Shown piece after piece: positions 7,635-17,018 of a stretch of 64,000 nucleotides of DNA. How positions within the stretch are numbered: position 1 is the stretch's first letter; every line of letters starts with the position of its first letter. The position numbers were made by a program, and so were the translations under genes. Under the pieces are notes generated by a model. The model made no database searches. It was not told the DNA's origin and was given only the letters and a program-made list of their open reading frames with translations. Origin of the DNA: Rhodovulum sp. PH10 (GTDB lineage Bacteria > Pseudomonadota > Alphaproteobacteria > Rhizobiales > Xanthobacteraceae); the NCBI RefSeq assembly GCF_000293785.1, contig NZ_AKZI01000007.1, forward strand, positions 1-64,000, read 5' to 3'.

Positions 7635-8752
7635 GAAACGCCACGCTCACGGCCGGCGGCGAGCCGCCGCCAGGCGCCGACGAACACCGCGGCGACCGCC
7701 GCGGGCGCCGTCCGGGCGATCGCGTCGTCCACCCCCTCGAAGGAGAACGGACGGTTGTCCCAGGCCTGCGTCATCACATTGATCGCCATCGCCAGATGAT
7801 AGACGCTGTCCGGCGGGTACAACAGGCCGCAGCGGCCATAGTCGACGATCTCGGTCGCCGCACCGGTGTCCGGCACGATCACGCTTTTGCGTGCGCGGAG
7901 GGCCGTGACGATGGTCGGAAGGACACGGTCGTCGGCACGCGGCACCACCAGAACGTCGATCGCCCGCACGAACTCGTCCGCCGTCGCCGCCGCGACGAAG
8001 GTCGCGCCGCTGCGCGTTTTCGCCCGCCCGGAAAGCGACTCGGGCGCGAGGTGGAGCGAGAAGGTGCCGGCCTGCCCGGTCAGCGCGACCGCCTGAAACA
8101 GCATGTCGAGCGCCGCCCCATCGGCCTCGGGATCGAAGAAGCCGAGCACCGGGCCGCTCTCGCGGCTCCGGCGGGGCGCGGCCGCGGCCGCAGCCGCGGG
8201 CCGGGCGCGCGGGATCGGCGGCGGGGCCACCACCGAGAAGCCGGCGCGGGAGAAGAAGCCGTGGCGAAAATGGCGGCCGAGATCGGCGCGGTTCGAGCCG
8301 ACCACGCCGGCGACGTGCCGCGAGGCGATCCGCGCGTGCCAGTGCGCGAGGGTGCCGCGGGGACCGGAAAAGTCGGAGACCACCGGGACGCCAGGCCGGC
8401 CCGTACGCTCGCCGACCGCGCCGGCCGAGCCGACGAAATGCACGAGCGGCACCGCGGCGCGCGCCGCGTCGTCCCACACCGGCCCGAGATCGGCGGTGGC
8501 GCCGAACGTCTGCACCACGGCGGCGTGCTCCTGGGACACGATCAGCGCCAAGCGGTCGGCGTGGTTGCGGTAGCTCACCACCCCGGCGACGGCGCAGCCG
8601 GGGCTCGCGAAGCGCGCGTCGGCCACCACGTCGAGGTCGATCAGCACCGGCTCGATCCCGGCCTCGGCGAGCGCGCCGAGAAAGCCCGGCGCGCGATACG
8701 CCCCACACGATGCCGCAGCGGTGCTGCCGGCGAACACCAGGGCGGCCTTCAT
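7631..8752 (-). CDS. Glycosyltransferase family 4-like protein
   Basis: A 373-residue protein with a two-domain GT-B layout. The N-terminal half carries a nucleotide-binding-like fold (VQTFGATADLGPVWDDAARAAVPLVHFVGSAG); the C-terminal half has FVRAIDVLVVPRADDRVLPTIVTALRARKSVIVPDTGAATEIVDYGRCGLLYPP, the pattern of GT4 acceptor/donor-binding regions, where a conserved EPFG-like motif is replaced by DRVLPT. It begins MKAALVFAGSTAAASCGAYRAPGF and is followed by the overlapping gene at 6648. The donor sugar is unknown. GT-B membership is moderately supported; the exact family is inferred. Confidence 0.65.
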   Translation of the reverse strand: MKAALVFAGSTAAASCGAYRAPGFLGALAEAGIEPVLIDLDVVADARFASPGCAVAGVVSYRNHADRLALIVSQEHAAVVQTFGATADLGPVWDDAARAAVPLVHFVGSAGAVGERTGRPGVPVVSDFSGPRGTLAHWHARIASRHVAGVVGSNRADLGRHFRHGFFSRAGFSVVAPPPIPRARPAAAAAAAPRRSRESGPVLGFFDPEADGAALDMLFQAVALTGQAGTFSLHLAPESLSGRAKTRSGATFVAAATADEFVRAIDVLVVPRADDRVLPTIVTALRARKSVIVPDTGAATEIVDYGRCGLLYPPDSVYHLAMAINVMTQAWDNRPFSFEGVDDAIARTAPAAVAAVFVGAWRRLAAGRERGVS

Positions 8753-8937
8753 CCTCGGTCCTGCTCGGTTCGCGTGCTCGGGCGGCGTGACCCGCCGGAG
8801 CCGCGATCATAGCCGAACCGTCGGCCTCGGCCAGCCCGCAGGCGTCCGCCCCCCTTCGGGGCTCGGGGCGCGGATGCCGGCGGTGCCGGACCGGCCGGAC
8901 CGGGGGCACCGCCGGCCCGACCGGCAGAAGCCTTCGC

Positions 8938-10101
8938 TCACTGGTCGATGACGAACCCGTCGGCGTGCGGCCGCATCGAGATCGGCTTGGACAGCGGCGG
9001 CCGGATCTTTTGGGCATCGGGCAGCAGGTTCATGCCGAGACCGGGACCGGCCGGAATGTCGACGAAGCCGTTCTTCGGCAGCGGCACGGCGTCGACGATG
9101 TTGCTGCCGAGATGGATCGGCAGCGACTCGAAGGTCCCGGCCTCGAACCCGGTCGAGTATTCCTGGATCGCGAAGTTCGGGATCGCCGCATCGAGCTGCA
9201 GGCAGGCGGCGAGGCCGATCGGCGACAGCGGGTTGTGCGGCACCACCTGGACGTTGTGGGCCTCCGCCATCGCCGCGACCTTGCGCGCCCCGGTGATGCC
9301 GCCGCACACGCACGGGTCGACCCGGGCGTACTCGGCGGTGTCGCGAGCCATGATCGCCTCGAACTCGTAGATCGTGGTGAACCGCTCGCCGGTGGCGATC
9401 GGCACCTGGATCTTGTCGGCGACGCGGGCCATGTGGGCGGCGCTCTCGGGCCGCACCGGGTCCTCGATGAACATCGGGTGATACTGCTCGATGCCGCGGG
9501 CGAACACGATGGCCTCCGCCGGGGTGAGGCGGCGATGCAGCTCGATCAGCAGGTCGACCCGGTCGTCGACCACCTCGCGCATCCGGCGGACATTGTCGAT
9601 CGCGTCCCGCATCTTCTTGATGTGGGTCTTGAACCAGACCTTGTCGTTGCCCTCGTCGAGGAACGGGTTGAGATGGCCGAAGGCGGTGAAGCCGGCGTCC
9701 ATCTTGCGCTTGCACTCCTCGAGGATCTTCTCGATCGAGCTCTCGTAGATGTGGCCGTAGATGCGCGCCTTGGAGCGCACCTTGCCGCCGAGCAGCTCGT
9801 AGATCGGAACGCCGAGCGCCTTGCCCTTGATGTCCCACAGGGCGATGTCGATCGCCGAGATGCCGGAATTGATCGCGATGCCCTGGAAGTAGCCGAAGCG
9901 GTGCATCACGTTCCAGTGGTGCTCGATCGCGAACGGGTCCTTGCCGGCCAGATACTCGCCGAACCGGACGATCGCCGCGGCCGACGCCTCGAGCTGGCCC
10001 CACGAGCCGCCTTCGCCGACGCCGACGATGCCCTCGTCGGTCTCCACGCGGGCGAACATGAACTGCCCGACGTGCAGGGGCTCCACCTTGGTGATTTTCA
10101 T
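8938..10101 (-). CDS. Mandelate racemase/muconate lactonizing family dehydratase (galactonate dehydratase-like)
   Basis: A 387-residue enolase-superfamily enzyme that abstracts the alpha proton of a carboxylate sugar and typically dehydrates aldonic or aldaric acids. The order of motifs is that of D-galactonate dehydratase: DIALWDIKGKALG, LLIELHRRLTP (first metal-ligand strand, Glu where GalD has Asp), MFIEDP, IATGERF, and VVPHNPLSPIG with the catalytic histidine. A C-terminal TIM-barrel end and a long tail follow. ATG 10101 (MKITKVEPLHVGQF) is preferred because the open frame upstream overlaps the transporter gene. It lies 38 bases downstream of the MHS transporter on the same strand, so substrate uptake and dehydration are likely coupled. 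The exact acid is not determinable. Confidence 0.85.
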   Translation of the reverse strand: MKITKVEPLHVGQFMFARVETDEGIVGVGEGGSWGQLEASAAAIVRFGEYLAGKDPFAIEHHWNVMHRFGYFQGIAINSGISAIDIALWDIKGKALGVPIYELLGGKVRSKARIYGHIYESSIEKILEECKRKMDAGFTAFGHLNPFLDEGNDKVWFKTHIKKMRDAIDNVRRMREVVDDRVDLLIELHRRLTPAEAIVFARGIEQYHPMFIEDPVRPESAAHMARVADKIQVPIATGERFTTIYEFEAIMARDTAEYARVDPCVCGGITGARKVAAMAEAHNVQVVPHNPLSPIGLAACLQLDAAIPNFAIQEYSTGFEAGTFESLPIHLGSNIVDAVPLPKNGFVDIPAGPGLGMNLLPDAQKIRPPLSKPISMRPHADGFVIDQ

Positions 10102-10139
10102 CGAAGTCTCCTCGGAAAGAACGAACCGGGTGCGTCCGC

Positions 10140-11504
10140 TCACCGGGCCGGGGCGGAGGCCGGCAGCGGGGCCGGCGGGGATCGGTCGGGCTCGTCGCCG
10201 ACGTCGTGCATCGGCACGCCGCGGGTCTCCGGGCCGAGCAGCACGGCGACGCCGGTGATCACCGCGAGGGCGACGACGTACCAGGCGACGAGATGCGGCG
10301 AGCCGTTGCCGGCGGCGAGCAGGGCGACGGCGATCATCGGCGCGAGACCGCCGGCGATCGGCGAGGTCACCTCGCGGGCGAGCGCGAAGCCGGAGTAGCG
10401 CACCCGCGCCGGGAACATCTCCGCGAGCCACGGGCTCTGGGCCGACGTCATCATCGTCTTGGCGATCGAGGAGACGACGAACAGGCCGAGATAGATCAGC
10501 ACCACGTTCCTGGTCTGCAGCAGGTAGAAGAACGGGAACACGGACAGGCCGGACAATAGCGCCCCGCCGATATAAACCGGCTTGCGGCCGATCTTGTCGG
10601 ACAGCCAGCCGAAGCCCGGCACCGTCACGAACTGCGCCGTGGTCGAGAACATCAGCGCGGTGACGATCATGTCGCGCGGCAGGCCGAGCTGCTTGGTGAC
10701 GTACACGATGACGAACGACTCGTAGACATAAGCGAGCGAGTTGTCGCCGAGCCGCGCGCCCCAGGCGCACAACAGCGGGCGCAGCGAGGTGCGGAAGACC
10801 TCCTTGACCGGCGCGCGGGCGCGCTTGTTGCGCTCCTTCAGCGCCCGGAACACCGGGGTCTCCTTCAGGGTGGTGCGGAAGATCATGCCGATCGCCACCA
10901 CGACGGCGCTCAGCAGGAACGGGATGCGCCAGCCCCACTCCTCGAACTGCTCGTGCGACAGGAGCGACGACAGGCGGAAGGTGACGAGCGAGAGAAGCAG
11001 GCCGAGCGCCACGCCGATATAGGGCATCGCCCCGTAGAGGCCGCGGCGCTGCGGCGGCGCGTACTCGACCACCATCAGGACCGCGCCGGCATATTCGGCG
11101 CCGGAGCCGAGCCCCTGCAGGGCGCGCAGCACGCACAGGAGGATCGGCGCCCAGATGCCGACCGTCTCGTAGCTCGGCAACAGCCCCATCGCGGTGGTCG
11201 AGCCGCCCATCAGCAGGAGCGTCGTGATCAGCACGAACTTGCGGCCCATGCGGTCGCCGATGTGACCGAACACGACGCTGCCGATCGGCCGCACGAAGAA
11301 GCCGATGGCGAAGCTCGCGAACGCCAGCAGCGTGCCGGTGAGCTGATCGTAGGAGGGAAAGAACAGCTTGTTGAAGATGGTCGCCGCGGCGGTCGCGTAG
11401 AGATAGTAGTCGTACCATTCGACCGCGGTGCCGACGATGGCACTCAGCGTGGCGTTTCGGATCGCCCGGCTTACCTCGGGACTTCGAGGCGATGTCTGTT
11501 CCAC
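10140..11504 (-). CDS. MFS transporter, metabolite:H+ symporter (MHS) family
   Basis: A 454-residue, 12-helix inner-membrane symporter. Family signatures include AIVGTAVEWYDYYLYATAAA in helix 1, FVRPIGSVVFGHIGDRMGRK between helices 2 and 3, and RALQGLGSGAEYAGAV in helix 4, all typical of the MHS group that imports carboxylates such as ketoglutarate, citrate, shikimate or sugar acids with protons. Translation starts at a GTG with an aaggga sequence upstream. It forms an operon with the downstream dehydratase and diverges from the LacI-family gene, whose operators lie in the shared 312-base promoter region. A sugar-acid or hydroxy-acid substrate is inferred. Confidence 0.9.
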   Translation of the reverse strand: MEQTSPRSPEVSRAIRNATLSAIVGTAVEWYDYYLYATAAATIFNKLFFPSYDQLTGTLLAFASFAIGFFVRPIGSVVFGHIGDRMGRKFVLITTLLLMGGSTTAMGLLPSYETVGIWAPILLCVLRALQGLGSGAEYAGAVLMVVEYAPPQRRGLYGAMPYIGVALGLLLSLVTFRLSSLLSHEQFEEWGWRIPFLLSAVVVAIGMIFRTTLKETPVFRALKERNKRARAPVKEVFRTSLRPLLCAWGARLGDNSLAYVYESFVIVYVTKQLGLPRDMIVTALMFSTTAQFVTVPGFGWLSDKIGRKPVYIGGALLSGLSVFPFFYLLQTRNVVLIYLGLFVVSSIAKTMMTSAQSPWLAEMFPARVRYSGFALAREVTSPIAGGLAPMIAVALLAAGNGSPHLVAWYVVALAVITGVAVLLGPETRGVPMHDVGDEPDRSPPAPLPASAPAR

Positions 11505-11742
11505 AGCAACGTTCCCTTGTTCGACGGATGCCGCCAGAGCCAGTCTCGGGGGATTTGATCGTGCGTGTTACGATCGCGCCCGAGTCGAGGCGCGACCATC
11601 GTCGTCGTACCGTGCTTTCGAATGTTGAAGACGCGAAATACTTCCGCTATCCCTGTGAGGGACAGGCTACCCTTCCGGAATTACGTGTGTGTCGATGACG
11701 ATTTCGCTTACGCCATTGTCGTTCCCTCGTTCTCGTTGTTTT

Positions 11743-11766
11743 GGAAACGATTCCGGAAACGTTTCC
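11743..11766. promoter_or_regulatory. Two adjacent LacI-type operators
   Basis: Two directly abutting 12-base palindromes: ggaaacgattcc (11743-11754, one mismatch) and ggaaacgtttcc (11755-11766, perfect). Arms with a central CG are the usual form of LacI/GalR operators. They lie 50 bases upstream of the LacI-family gene start and within the divergent promoter region of the transporter/dehydratase operon, so the regulator probably represses both itself and that operon. Confidence 0.8.
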
Positions 11767-11816
11767 AACTTTCGAGCGCCCTCCCGCGTTTGTCAAGCGG
11801 TCGAGCAGAAAAAGCC

Positions 11817-12917
11817 GTGAGCAGGAAACCGACGGAACAGGGAACGGGGCGGCCGGGCATCCGCCAGGTCGCCGAGCTCGCCGGGGTGGGTATCGCCTCG
11901 GTGTCGCGGGTGCTGTCGGGACAGCCGGGCTCCAGCACGCAGCTCACCGAGCGCGTGCTCGAGGCGGCGCGCCAGCTCGGCTATGCCCCGAACGTCTTGG
12001 CGCAGAGCCTGAGGCGGCGCACCACCCAGTCGATCGGCTTCGTGTGCGCCGACATCACCAACCCGCTCCTGTCCTCGATCGTCGCCGGCGCCGAGAGCGC
12101 GCTGAGCTCGGCCGGCTACTCGGTGCTGGTGACGAACTCGGGCGGCGTCGCCGCCTACGAGGCCGAGCGGATCAAGGCGCTGCTGCAGCGCCAGGTCGAC
12201 GGCCTGATCCTGCTGCCGGCGCTCGAGAACGATCCGGCGACCCTCGCCGCGCTGCGCTCCGCGACGGTGCCGATCGTCGTGATCGACCGCACGATGCCGG
12301 CCGATCTCGGCGCTCACGGCGTGCTGTCGGATCACGAGGCCGGGCTCGGCGAGGCGACGCGGCATCTGCTGCGGCTCGGCCACCGCCGGCTCGGCCTCGC
12401 GGTCGGCCGCCACGTCCGCCCGTCGCGCGAGCGCGTCCGCGGCGTCGAGGCCGGCTATCGGGCGCTCGGGCTCGAGCCGGACCTGATGGTCGATTCCGGC
12501 ATGCTGTCGGTGGAGCACGGCGAGAACGCGATGGAACGCTTCCTGAGCGATCCGCGGCCGCCGACGGCCGTGCTGCTCGGCGGCATCCAGCTCCTCGAGG
12601 GCGCCTTGCGCGCGGTTCGCCGGCGCGGGCTCCGGCTCGGCGACCAGCTCTCGCTGGTGTGCTGCGACGACAGCCCGCTCAGCCGCTTCCACGACCCACC
12701 GGTCTCGACCGTGCACCGCGACACCGCCCTGCTCGGCCGCCGCGCGGCGGAAACGCTTCTGGCGCAGATCGAGCGCCCGGCCCCGAGCGAGCCGCTGGTG
12801 CTGCCGACCTGGTTCGAGGCGCGCGGAAGCTGCGGGCCGGCGCCCGCCGCGGCGGCTTCGACATCCGTGGCGGCGCCTCCGGCGCGGCGCCGCAGTCGCA
12901 AGCGCGCAGAAACCTGA
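11817..12917 (+). CDS. LacI-family transcriptional regulator
   Basis: A 366-residue repressor with an N-terminal LacI helix-turn-helix (GIRQVAELAGVGIASVSRVLSGQPGSSTQLTERVLEAARQLGYAPN) and a periplasmic-binding-protein-like effector domain (IGFVCADITNPLLSSIVAGAESAL, VDGLILLPA, VVIDRTM, LGLAVGRH, SLVCCDDSPLSRFHDPPVSTVHRD). The C-terminal 25 residues are a basic tail. GTG 11817 (VSRKPTEQG) is chosen because it sits immediately before the HTH and after the operators; the frame is open 84 codons further upstream, which would overlap the operator region. It likely senses the acid or a product handled by the neighbouring dehydratase and MHS transporter. Confidence 0.88.
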   Translation: MSRKPTEQGTGRPGIRQVAELAGVGIASVSRVLSGQPGSSTQLTERVLEAARQLGYAPNVLAQSLRRRTTQSIGFVCADITNPLLSSIVAGAESALSSAGYSVLVTNSGGVAAYEAERIKALLQRQVDGLILLPALENDPATLAALRSATVPIVVIDRTMPADLGAHGVLSDHEAGLGEATRHLLRLGHRRLGLAVGRHVRPSRERVRGVEAGYRALGLEPDLMVDSGMLSVEHGENAMERFLSDPRPPTAVLLGGIQLLEGALRAVRRRGLRLGDQLSLVCCDDSPLSRFHDPPVSTVHRDTALLGRRAAETLLAQIERPAPSEPLVLPTWFEARGSCGPAPAAAASTSVAAPPARRRSRKRAET

Positions 12918-12980
12918 CGCGGCCGCACCGCCCTCGCCCGCGAAACGGCGGGGGAGACCGATGCGGCCGGGCGAGCCCGC

Positions 12981-14048
12981 TCAGAGCGCGGCGGCGACCG
13001 CCTTGCCGCACGCCGTGGTGTCGGCGTTGCCGCCGAGATCGCGGGTGCGCAGGGTCTTCTCGGCGAGCACGCGCTCGATCGCGGCGACGATGCCGGCCGC
13101 GGCCTCCCCCTCGCCGAGATGGTCGAGCATCATCGCGCCCGACCAGATCTGGCCGATCGGGTTGGCGATCCCCTGCCCGGCGATGTCCGGTGCCGAGCCG
13201 TGCACCGGCTCGAACACCGAGGGGAAGATGCGCTCCGGATTGATGTTGGCCGCCGCCGCGATGCCGATGGTGCCGGCGCAGGCCGGGCCGAGATCGGACA
13301 GGATGTCGCCGAACAGGTTGGAGCCCACCACCACGTCGAACCAGTCGGGATGCAGCACGAAATTGGCGGTGAGGATGTCGATGTGGAACTTGTCCCACCG
13401 CACCTCGGGATAGGCTTTGGCCATCTCGGCGACCCGCGAGTCCCAGAACGGCATGGTGATCGAGATGCCGTTCGACTTGGTGGCGGCGGTGAGGTGCTTC
13501 TTCGCGCGCTTCTGGGCGAGATCGAAGGCGTATCGCAGCACCCGGTCGACGCCGAGCCGGGTCATCACCGTCTCCTGCACCACCAGCTCGCGGTCGGTGC
13601 CGGCGAACATGGTGCCGCCGATCGAGGAGTACTCGCCCTCGGTGTTTTCGCGCACCACCACGAAATCGATGTCACCCGGCTTGCGGCCGGCCAGCGGGCA
13701 CGGCACGCCGGGCAACAGCTTCACCGGGCGCAGATTGACGTACTGGTCGAACTCGCGGCGAAACATCAAGAGCGAGCCCCACAGCGACACGTGGTCCGGC
13801 ACCTTGCTCGGCCAGCCGACCGCGCCGAAGAAGATCGCGTCGTGCGTGCCGATCTGCGCCTTCCAGTCCTCCGGCATCATGCGGCCGTGCTTCTCGTAAT
13901 AATCGCACGAGGAGAAGTCGAACCAGTCGAACGTCACCTGGAAGCCGAAGCGCTCGGCCGCCTTCTCCAGCACCCGCACGCCCTCCGGCACCACCTCCTT
14001 GCCGATGCCGTCGCCGGGGATCACCGCGATCCGATACGTCCGTGCCAT
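12981..14048 (-). CDS. ttuC: Tartrate dehydrogenase/D-malate dehydrogenase family protein
   Basis: A 355-residue NAD-dependent beta-decarboxylating dehydrogenase related to isopropylmalate and isocitrate dehydrogenase. Motifs: [11 protein letters not shown], the arginine-rich [12 protein letters not shown] substrate segment, [20 protein letters not shown] with the catalytic lysine, DILTANFV, and the NAD-binding [16 protein letters not shown]. The long [12 protein letters not shown] region and [36 protein letters not shown] are closest to TtuC/DmlA enzymes acting on tartrate or D-malate. It is convergent with the LacI gene, 63 bases apart. Symbol is a family label; tartrate and D-malate activities cannot be separated by eye. 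Confidence 0.85.
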   Translation of the reverse strand: MARTYRIAVIPGDGIGKEVVPEGVRVLEKAAERFGFQVTFDWFDFSSCDYYEKHGRMMPEDWKAQIGTHDAIFFGAVGWPSKVPDHVSLWGSLLMFRREFDQYVNLRPVKLLPGVPCPLAGRKPGDIDFVVVRENTEGEYSSIGGTMFAGTDRELVVQETVMTRLGVDRVLRYAFDLAQKRAKKHLTAATKSNGISITMPFWDSRVAEMAKAYPEVRWDKFHIDILTANFVLHPDWFDVVVGSNLFGDILSDLGPACAGTIGIAAAANINPERIFPSVFEPVHGSAPDIAGQGIANPIGQIWSGAMMLDHLGEGEAAAGIVAAIERVLAEKTLRTRDLGGNADTTACGKAVAAAL

Positions 14049-14331
14049 GCCGTCACCTCCGGCGCCGAGGGCGCCCGCTCTGCCGAAATCGTGGGGACAT
14101 CACCGCGCGAGGATCGCGCCGAACCGGCGGCGCGGTGCCGAGAGGCGAAAGGGTCGATCCGACGTCCATCGCCGTCAAGCCGCACCGGCGCATGCCTGTT
14201 GACCTGGATCAAGGAAGCACGGCGGCCCCCTCCTAGTCTCACGTCGAGGTTGCATATCGCGACGACGGCCGGAACCGCCCACGGGGGCGCGGCCGACCAG
14301 CGGGCGAGCATTCGCCCGCGAGGATGGCGTC

Positions 14332-14736
14332 ATGATCACCGCCCCGACCCTGACGATCTCGCCCGAGAAGGTGTGCTGGATCATCCTCGAGGCGCGCAAG
14401 TTCGACGTCCAGGACGAAGCCGGCGACGACGGCGAGGACGACGAGAGCTGGTCGGCGCTCGACATCCGGGCGAACGACCCGACGTTTCGCGAGCTGAAGA
14501 GCTTCATCACCTCGCTCAATCTCGACGAGCAGATCGACCTGGTGGCGCTGACCTGGCTCGGCCGCGGCGATGGCACGCTCGAGGATTTCGAGGATTTGCG
14601 CGCCGAGGCCGCCCGCGCCCACAGCCGGCACACCGCCGCCTACCTCCTGTCGAAGCCGCTGCTGCCCGACCATCTGGAGGACGCGCTGCAGCAGTTCGGC
14701 TGCACCTGCGACGACTACGACCTCGAGCGCTACTGA
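14332..14736 (+). CDS. DUF3775 domain protein
   Basis: A 134-residue acidic cytosolic protein of the DUF3775 family, common in alphaproteobacteria and without known function. The conserved pattern is visible: VCWIILEARKFDVQDE near the N-terminus, a short acidic linker, FRELKSFITSLNLDEQIDLVALTWLGRGDG in the middle, and TAAYLLSKPLLPDHLEDALQQFG near the C-terminus, which ends in an acidic CDDYDLERY. The ATG fits the family start. It precedes gcvT by 200 bases containing GC-rich hairpins (cggcgga/tccgccg near 14763-14780). Confidence 0.8.
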   Translation: MITAPTLTISPEKVCWIILEARKFDVQDEAGDDGEDDESWSALDIRANDPTFRELKSFITSLNLDEQIDLVALTWLGRGDGTLEDFEDLRAEAARAHSRHTAAYLLSKPLLPDHLEDALQQFGCTCDDYDLERY

Positions 14737-14937
14737 GCGGACCAGTCCGCGGGCTCGCCCGGCGGACGAGTCCGCCGGACCGGTCTGCCGCCATGGCGAC
14801 CGGCCGGCGCGCCCGCTCCGGCAAAACAGTGCCGGGCGAGCGGCGAGCCTTGCGCCGGCGCCCGCCCCCGCGCAGATTCGCCGCTCCGCGAGTCGCCCGC
14901 CTCCCCGGCCGGCCGCGACCGCCACCACGGAGACGGC

Positions 14938-16128
14938 ATGACGCAGGACGGCACGGCGGGCGAGACCGCGGGCGAGGGCACGGCGCAAACGACCGACGCC
15001 GGCGCGAAGCGTACCCCCCTCCATGCGCTGCACGTCCGGCTCGGCGCCCGCATGGTGCCGTTCGCCGGCTGGAGCATGCCGGTGCAGTATCCGCAAGGCA
15101 TTCTCGCCGAGCACCGCCACACGCGGGCGAAAGCCGGCCTGTTCGACGTCTCGCACATGGGGCAGATCGCGCTGTGGCCACGCAGCGGCGGGGTCGAGGA
15201 GGCCGCGAAGGCGCTCGAGGCGCTGGTGCCGGCCGACCTCGTCGGGCTCGCGGCCGGGCGCCAGCGCTACGGCCTGCTGACCACGCCCGCAGGCGGCATT
15301 CTCGACGATTTGATGATCTCCAACCAGGGCGACCACCTGTATCTCGTGGTCAACGCGGCCTGCGCCGAGGCCGACCTCGCCCACCTCGACACGCATCTCG
15401 CAAAACAATGCCGGATCGAGCCGCGGCCGGACCGCGCGCTGCTCGCGCTGCAGGGACCCGAGGCCGCCGCCGTGCTCGGCGCGCTCGCCCCCGAGGTCGC
15501 GGCGATGCGCTTCATGGACGCGCGGGCGGTGACGATCGCCGGCATTCCGTCCCTCGTCTCGCGCTCCGGCTACACCGGCGAGGACGGCTACGAGATCGCC
15601 CTGCCGGCCGAGGCAGCCGAGAGTTTCGCTGAAACGCTGCTGAAGAACCCGCTTGTGGCGCCGGTCGGGCTCGGCGCGCGCGACAGCCTGCGGCTCGAGG
15701 CGGGGCTGTGCCTGTCCGGCACCGACATCGGCCCCGACACGACGCCGGTCGAGGCCGGGCTCGGCTGGAGCATCCAAAAAGTGCGGCGGACGGGCGGGCT
15801 GCGGGCCGGCGGCTTTCCCGGCGCCGAGACGATTTTCGCGCAGCTCGCCGAAGGCGCGCCGCGCGTGCGGGTCGGGCTGCGGCCGGAGGGGCGCGCGCCG
15901 GTGCGCGGCGGCGCGCCTCTGTTTCGCGACGAGACCGGCGGCGCGCCGGTCGGCAGCGTCACGTCCGGCGGCTTCGGGCCGACGGTCGAGGCGCCGGTCG
16001 CGATGGGCTACGTGACGACCGCCGATGCCGTCCCCGGCACGCGCCTGTTCGCCGAGGTGCGCGGCAAGCGGCTGCCGGTCGCCGTCGCGACGCTGCCGTT
16101 CGTGCCGCCCCGTTTCGTGCGCCCGTGA
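14938..16128 (+). CDS. gcvT: Glycine cleavage system T protein, aminomethyltransferase
   Basis: A 396-residue cytosolic enzyme that moves the methylene unit from aminomethyl-lipoyl GcvH to tetrahydrofolate and releases ammonia. Motifs: [48 protein letters not shown] with the catalytic aspartate, [23 protein letters not shown] and [17 protein letters not shown]. The N-terminal 25 residues are threonine/glycine-rich and variable. gcvH follows after 20 bases. gcvP, which normally completes this operon, is about 38 kb away. No glycine riboswitch is seen upstream of gcvT. Confidence 0.95.
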   Translation: MTQDGTAGETAGEGTAQTTDAGAKRTPLHALHVRLGARMVPFAGWSMPVQYPQGILAEHRHTRAKAGLFDVSHMGQIALWPRSGGVEEAAKALEALVPADLVGLAAGRQRYGLLTTPAGGILDDLMISNQGDHLYLVVNAACAEADLAHLDTHLAKQCRIEPRPDRALLALQGPEAAAVLGALAPEVAAMRFMDARAVTIAGIPSLVSRSGYTGEDGYEIALPAEAAESFAETLLKNPLVAPVGLGARDSLRLEAGLCLSGTDIGPDTTPVEAGLGWSIQKVRRTGGLRAGGFPGAETIFAQLAEGAPRVRVGLRPEGRAPVRGGAPLFRDETGGAPVGSVTSGGFGPTVEAPVAMGYVTTADAVPGTRLFAEVRGKRLPVAVATLPFVPPRFVRP

Positions 16129-16148
16129 GGCCGGAGGAGACCCCAAAA

Positions 16149-16511
16149 ATGCTGAAATTCACCAAGGACCACGAGTGGCTCCGCCTCGACGGCGAGGTCG
16201 CCACGGTCGGCATCACCGATCACGCCCAGGAGCAGCTCGGCGACCTCGTGTTCGTCGACCTACCGACCGTCGGCGCGACCTTCGAGCAGGGCGCGGCGGC
16301 GGCGGTGGTGGAGTCGGTCAAGGCCGCCTCCGACATCTATTGCCCGGTCGACGGCGAGGTGACCGAGGTCAACGAGGCGGTGGCGCAGGAGCCCGGCACC
16401 ATCAACAGCGACCCGATGGCGGCCGGCTGGCTGTTCAAGCTGAAGATCGCCGACAAGTCCCAGCTCGACGGCCTGCTCGACGAGGCGGGCTACAAGGCCA
16501 TCCTGGGCTGA
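16149..16511 (+). CDS. gcvH: Glycine cleavage system H protein
   Basis: A 120-residue lipoyl carrier that shuttles the aminomethyl group between GcvP, GcvT and the dihydrolipoyl dehydrogenase. It starts [15 protein letters not shown], and the lipoylated lysine is in [19 protein letters not shown], the canonical ESVKA motif. The C-terminal [15 protein letters not shown] segment is also typical. It begins 20 bases after gcvT with an aggaga ribosome-binding site and is the last gene of this short operon. Confidence 0.96.
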   Translation: MLKFTKDHEWLRLDGEVATVGITDHAQEQLGDLVFVDLPTVGATFEQGAAAAVVESVKAASDIYCPVDGEVTEVNEAVAQEPGTINSDPMAAGWLFKLKIADKSQLDGLLDEAGYKAILG

Positions 16512-16565
16512 CGTTTTCGCGCGACGCCCCGCCACGGGACGGCGCAGCCCGCTGCTCGGAAAGGC

Positions 16566-16784
16566 TCAACGCGGGCGGCGGCGGCGCTCCGGCATCTGCT
16601 GGACGGCGATCTCGCTCTTGCGGAAGAAGCCGCGGTGCCCGCAGGCGCCACAGCCGAGCGAGAACTCGTCGGCGACCGCCTCCACCTTGTGGAACGGAAT
16701 CTCGCCGCCGCAACGCGGGCAGCGGACGATCCCGCGCAGAAAGGTCGACCGCGCGGCTGTCGCGCTGCGCTCACGGAAGAACAT
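16566..16784 (-). CDS. Small zinc-ribbon protein
   Basis: A 72-residue protein with two CxxC pairs, VRCPRCGG and LGCGACGHRG, spaced as a zinc ribbon, and a basic C-terminus (PERRRRPR). The arrangement resembles small zinc-finger proteins that bind nucleic acid or partner proteins, but no named family is recognised. It is convergent with gcvH. Coding status is supported by the conserved-looking motif spacing. Confidence 0.6.
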   Translation of the reverse strand: MFFRERSATAARSTFLRGIVRCPRCGGEIPFHKVEAVADEFSLGCGACGHRGFFRKSEIAVQQMPERRRRPR

Positions 16785-17018
16785 CGGTCACGCCCGAAAA
16801 AAATCCGATCGGACGAGAGAAAAGGCCCGGTCGGACACCACCCCGCCTCGCCCCCCGGCTCGGCGAGGCCATAGAGACGACTTTCGGGCGTTGCGTAAAG
16901 CGTTTGCTCGAGAAAGCGTTAACGGCGGGCGTCGGGTTGCGCCGAAGCGAGCGGCCGCGGGCGCGGCAGCCAGCGGCCGTGCCTCCTCACGGGCGTGCGC
17001 GCGGCCGCGAGGCCGAGG

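Noticed and set aside
14737-14937. Riboswitch upstream of gcvT
   Set aside because: Only GC-rich hairpins are present; the conserved actctcaggca boxes of the glycine aptamer are absent.
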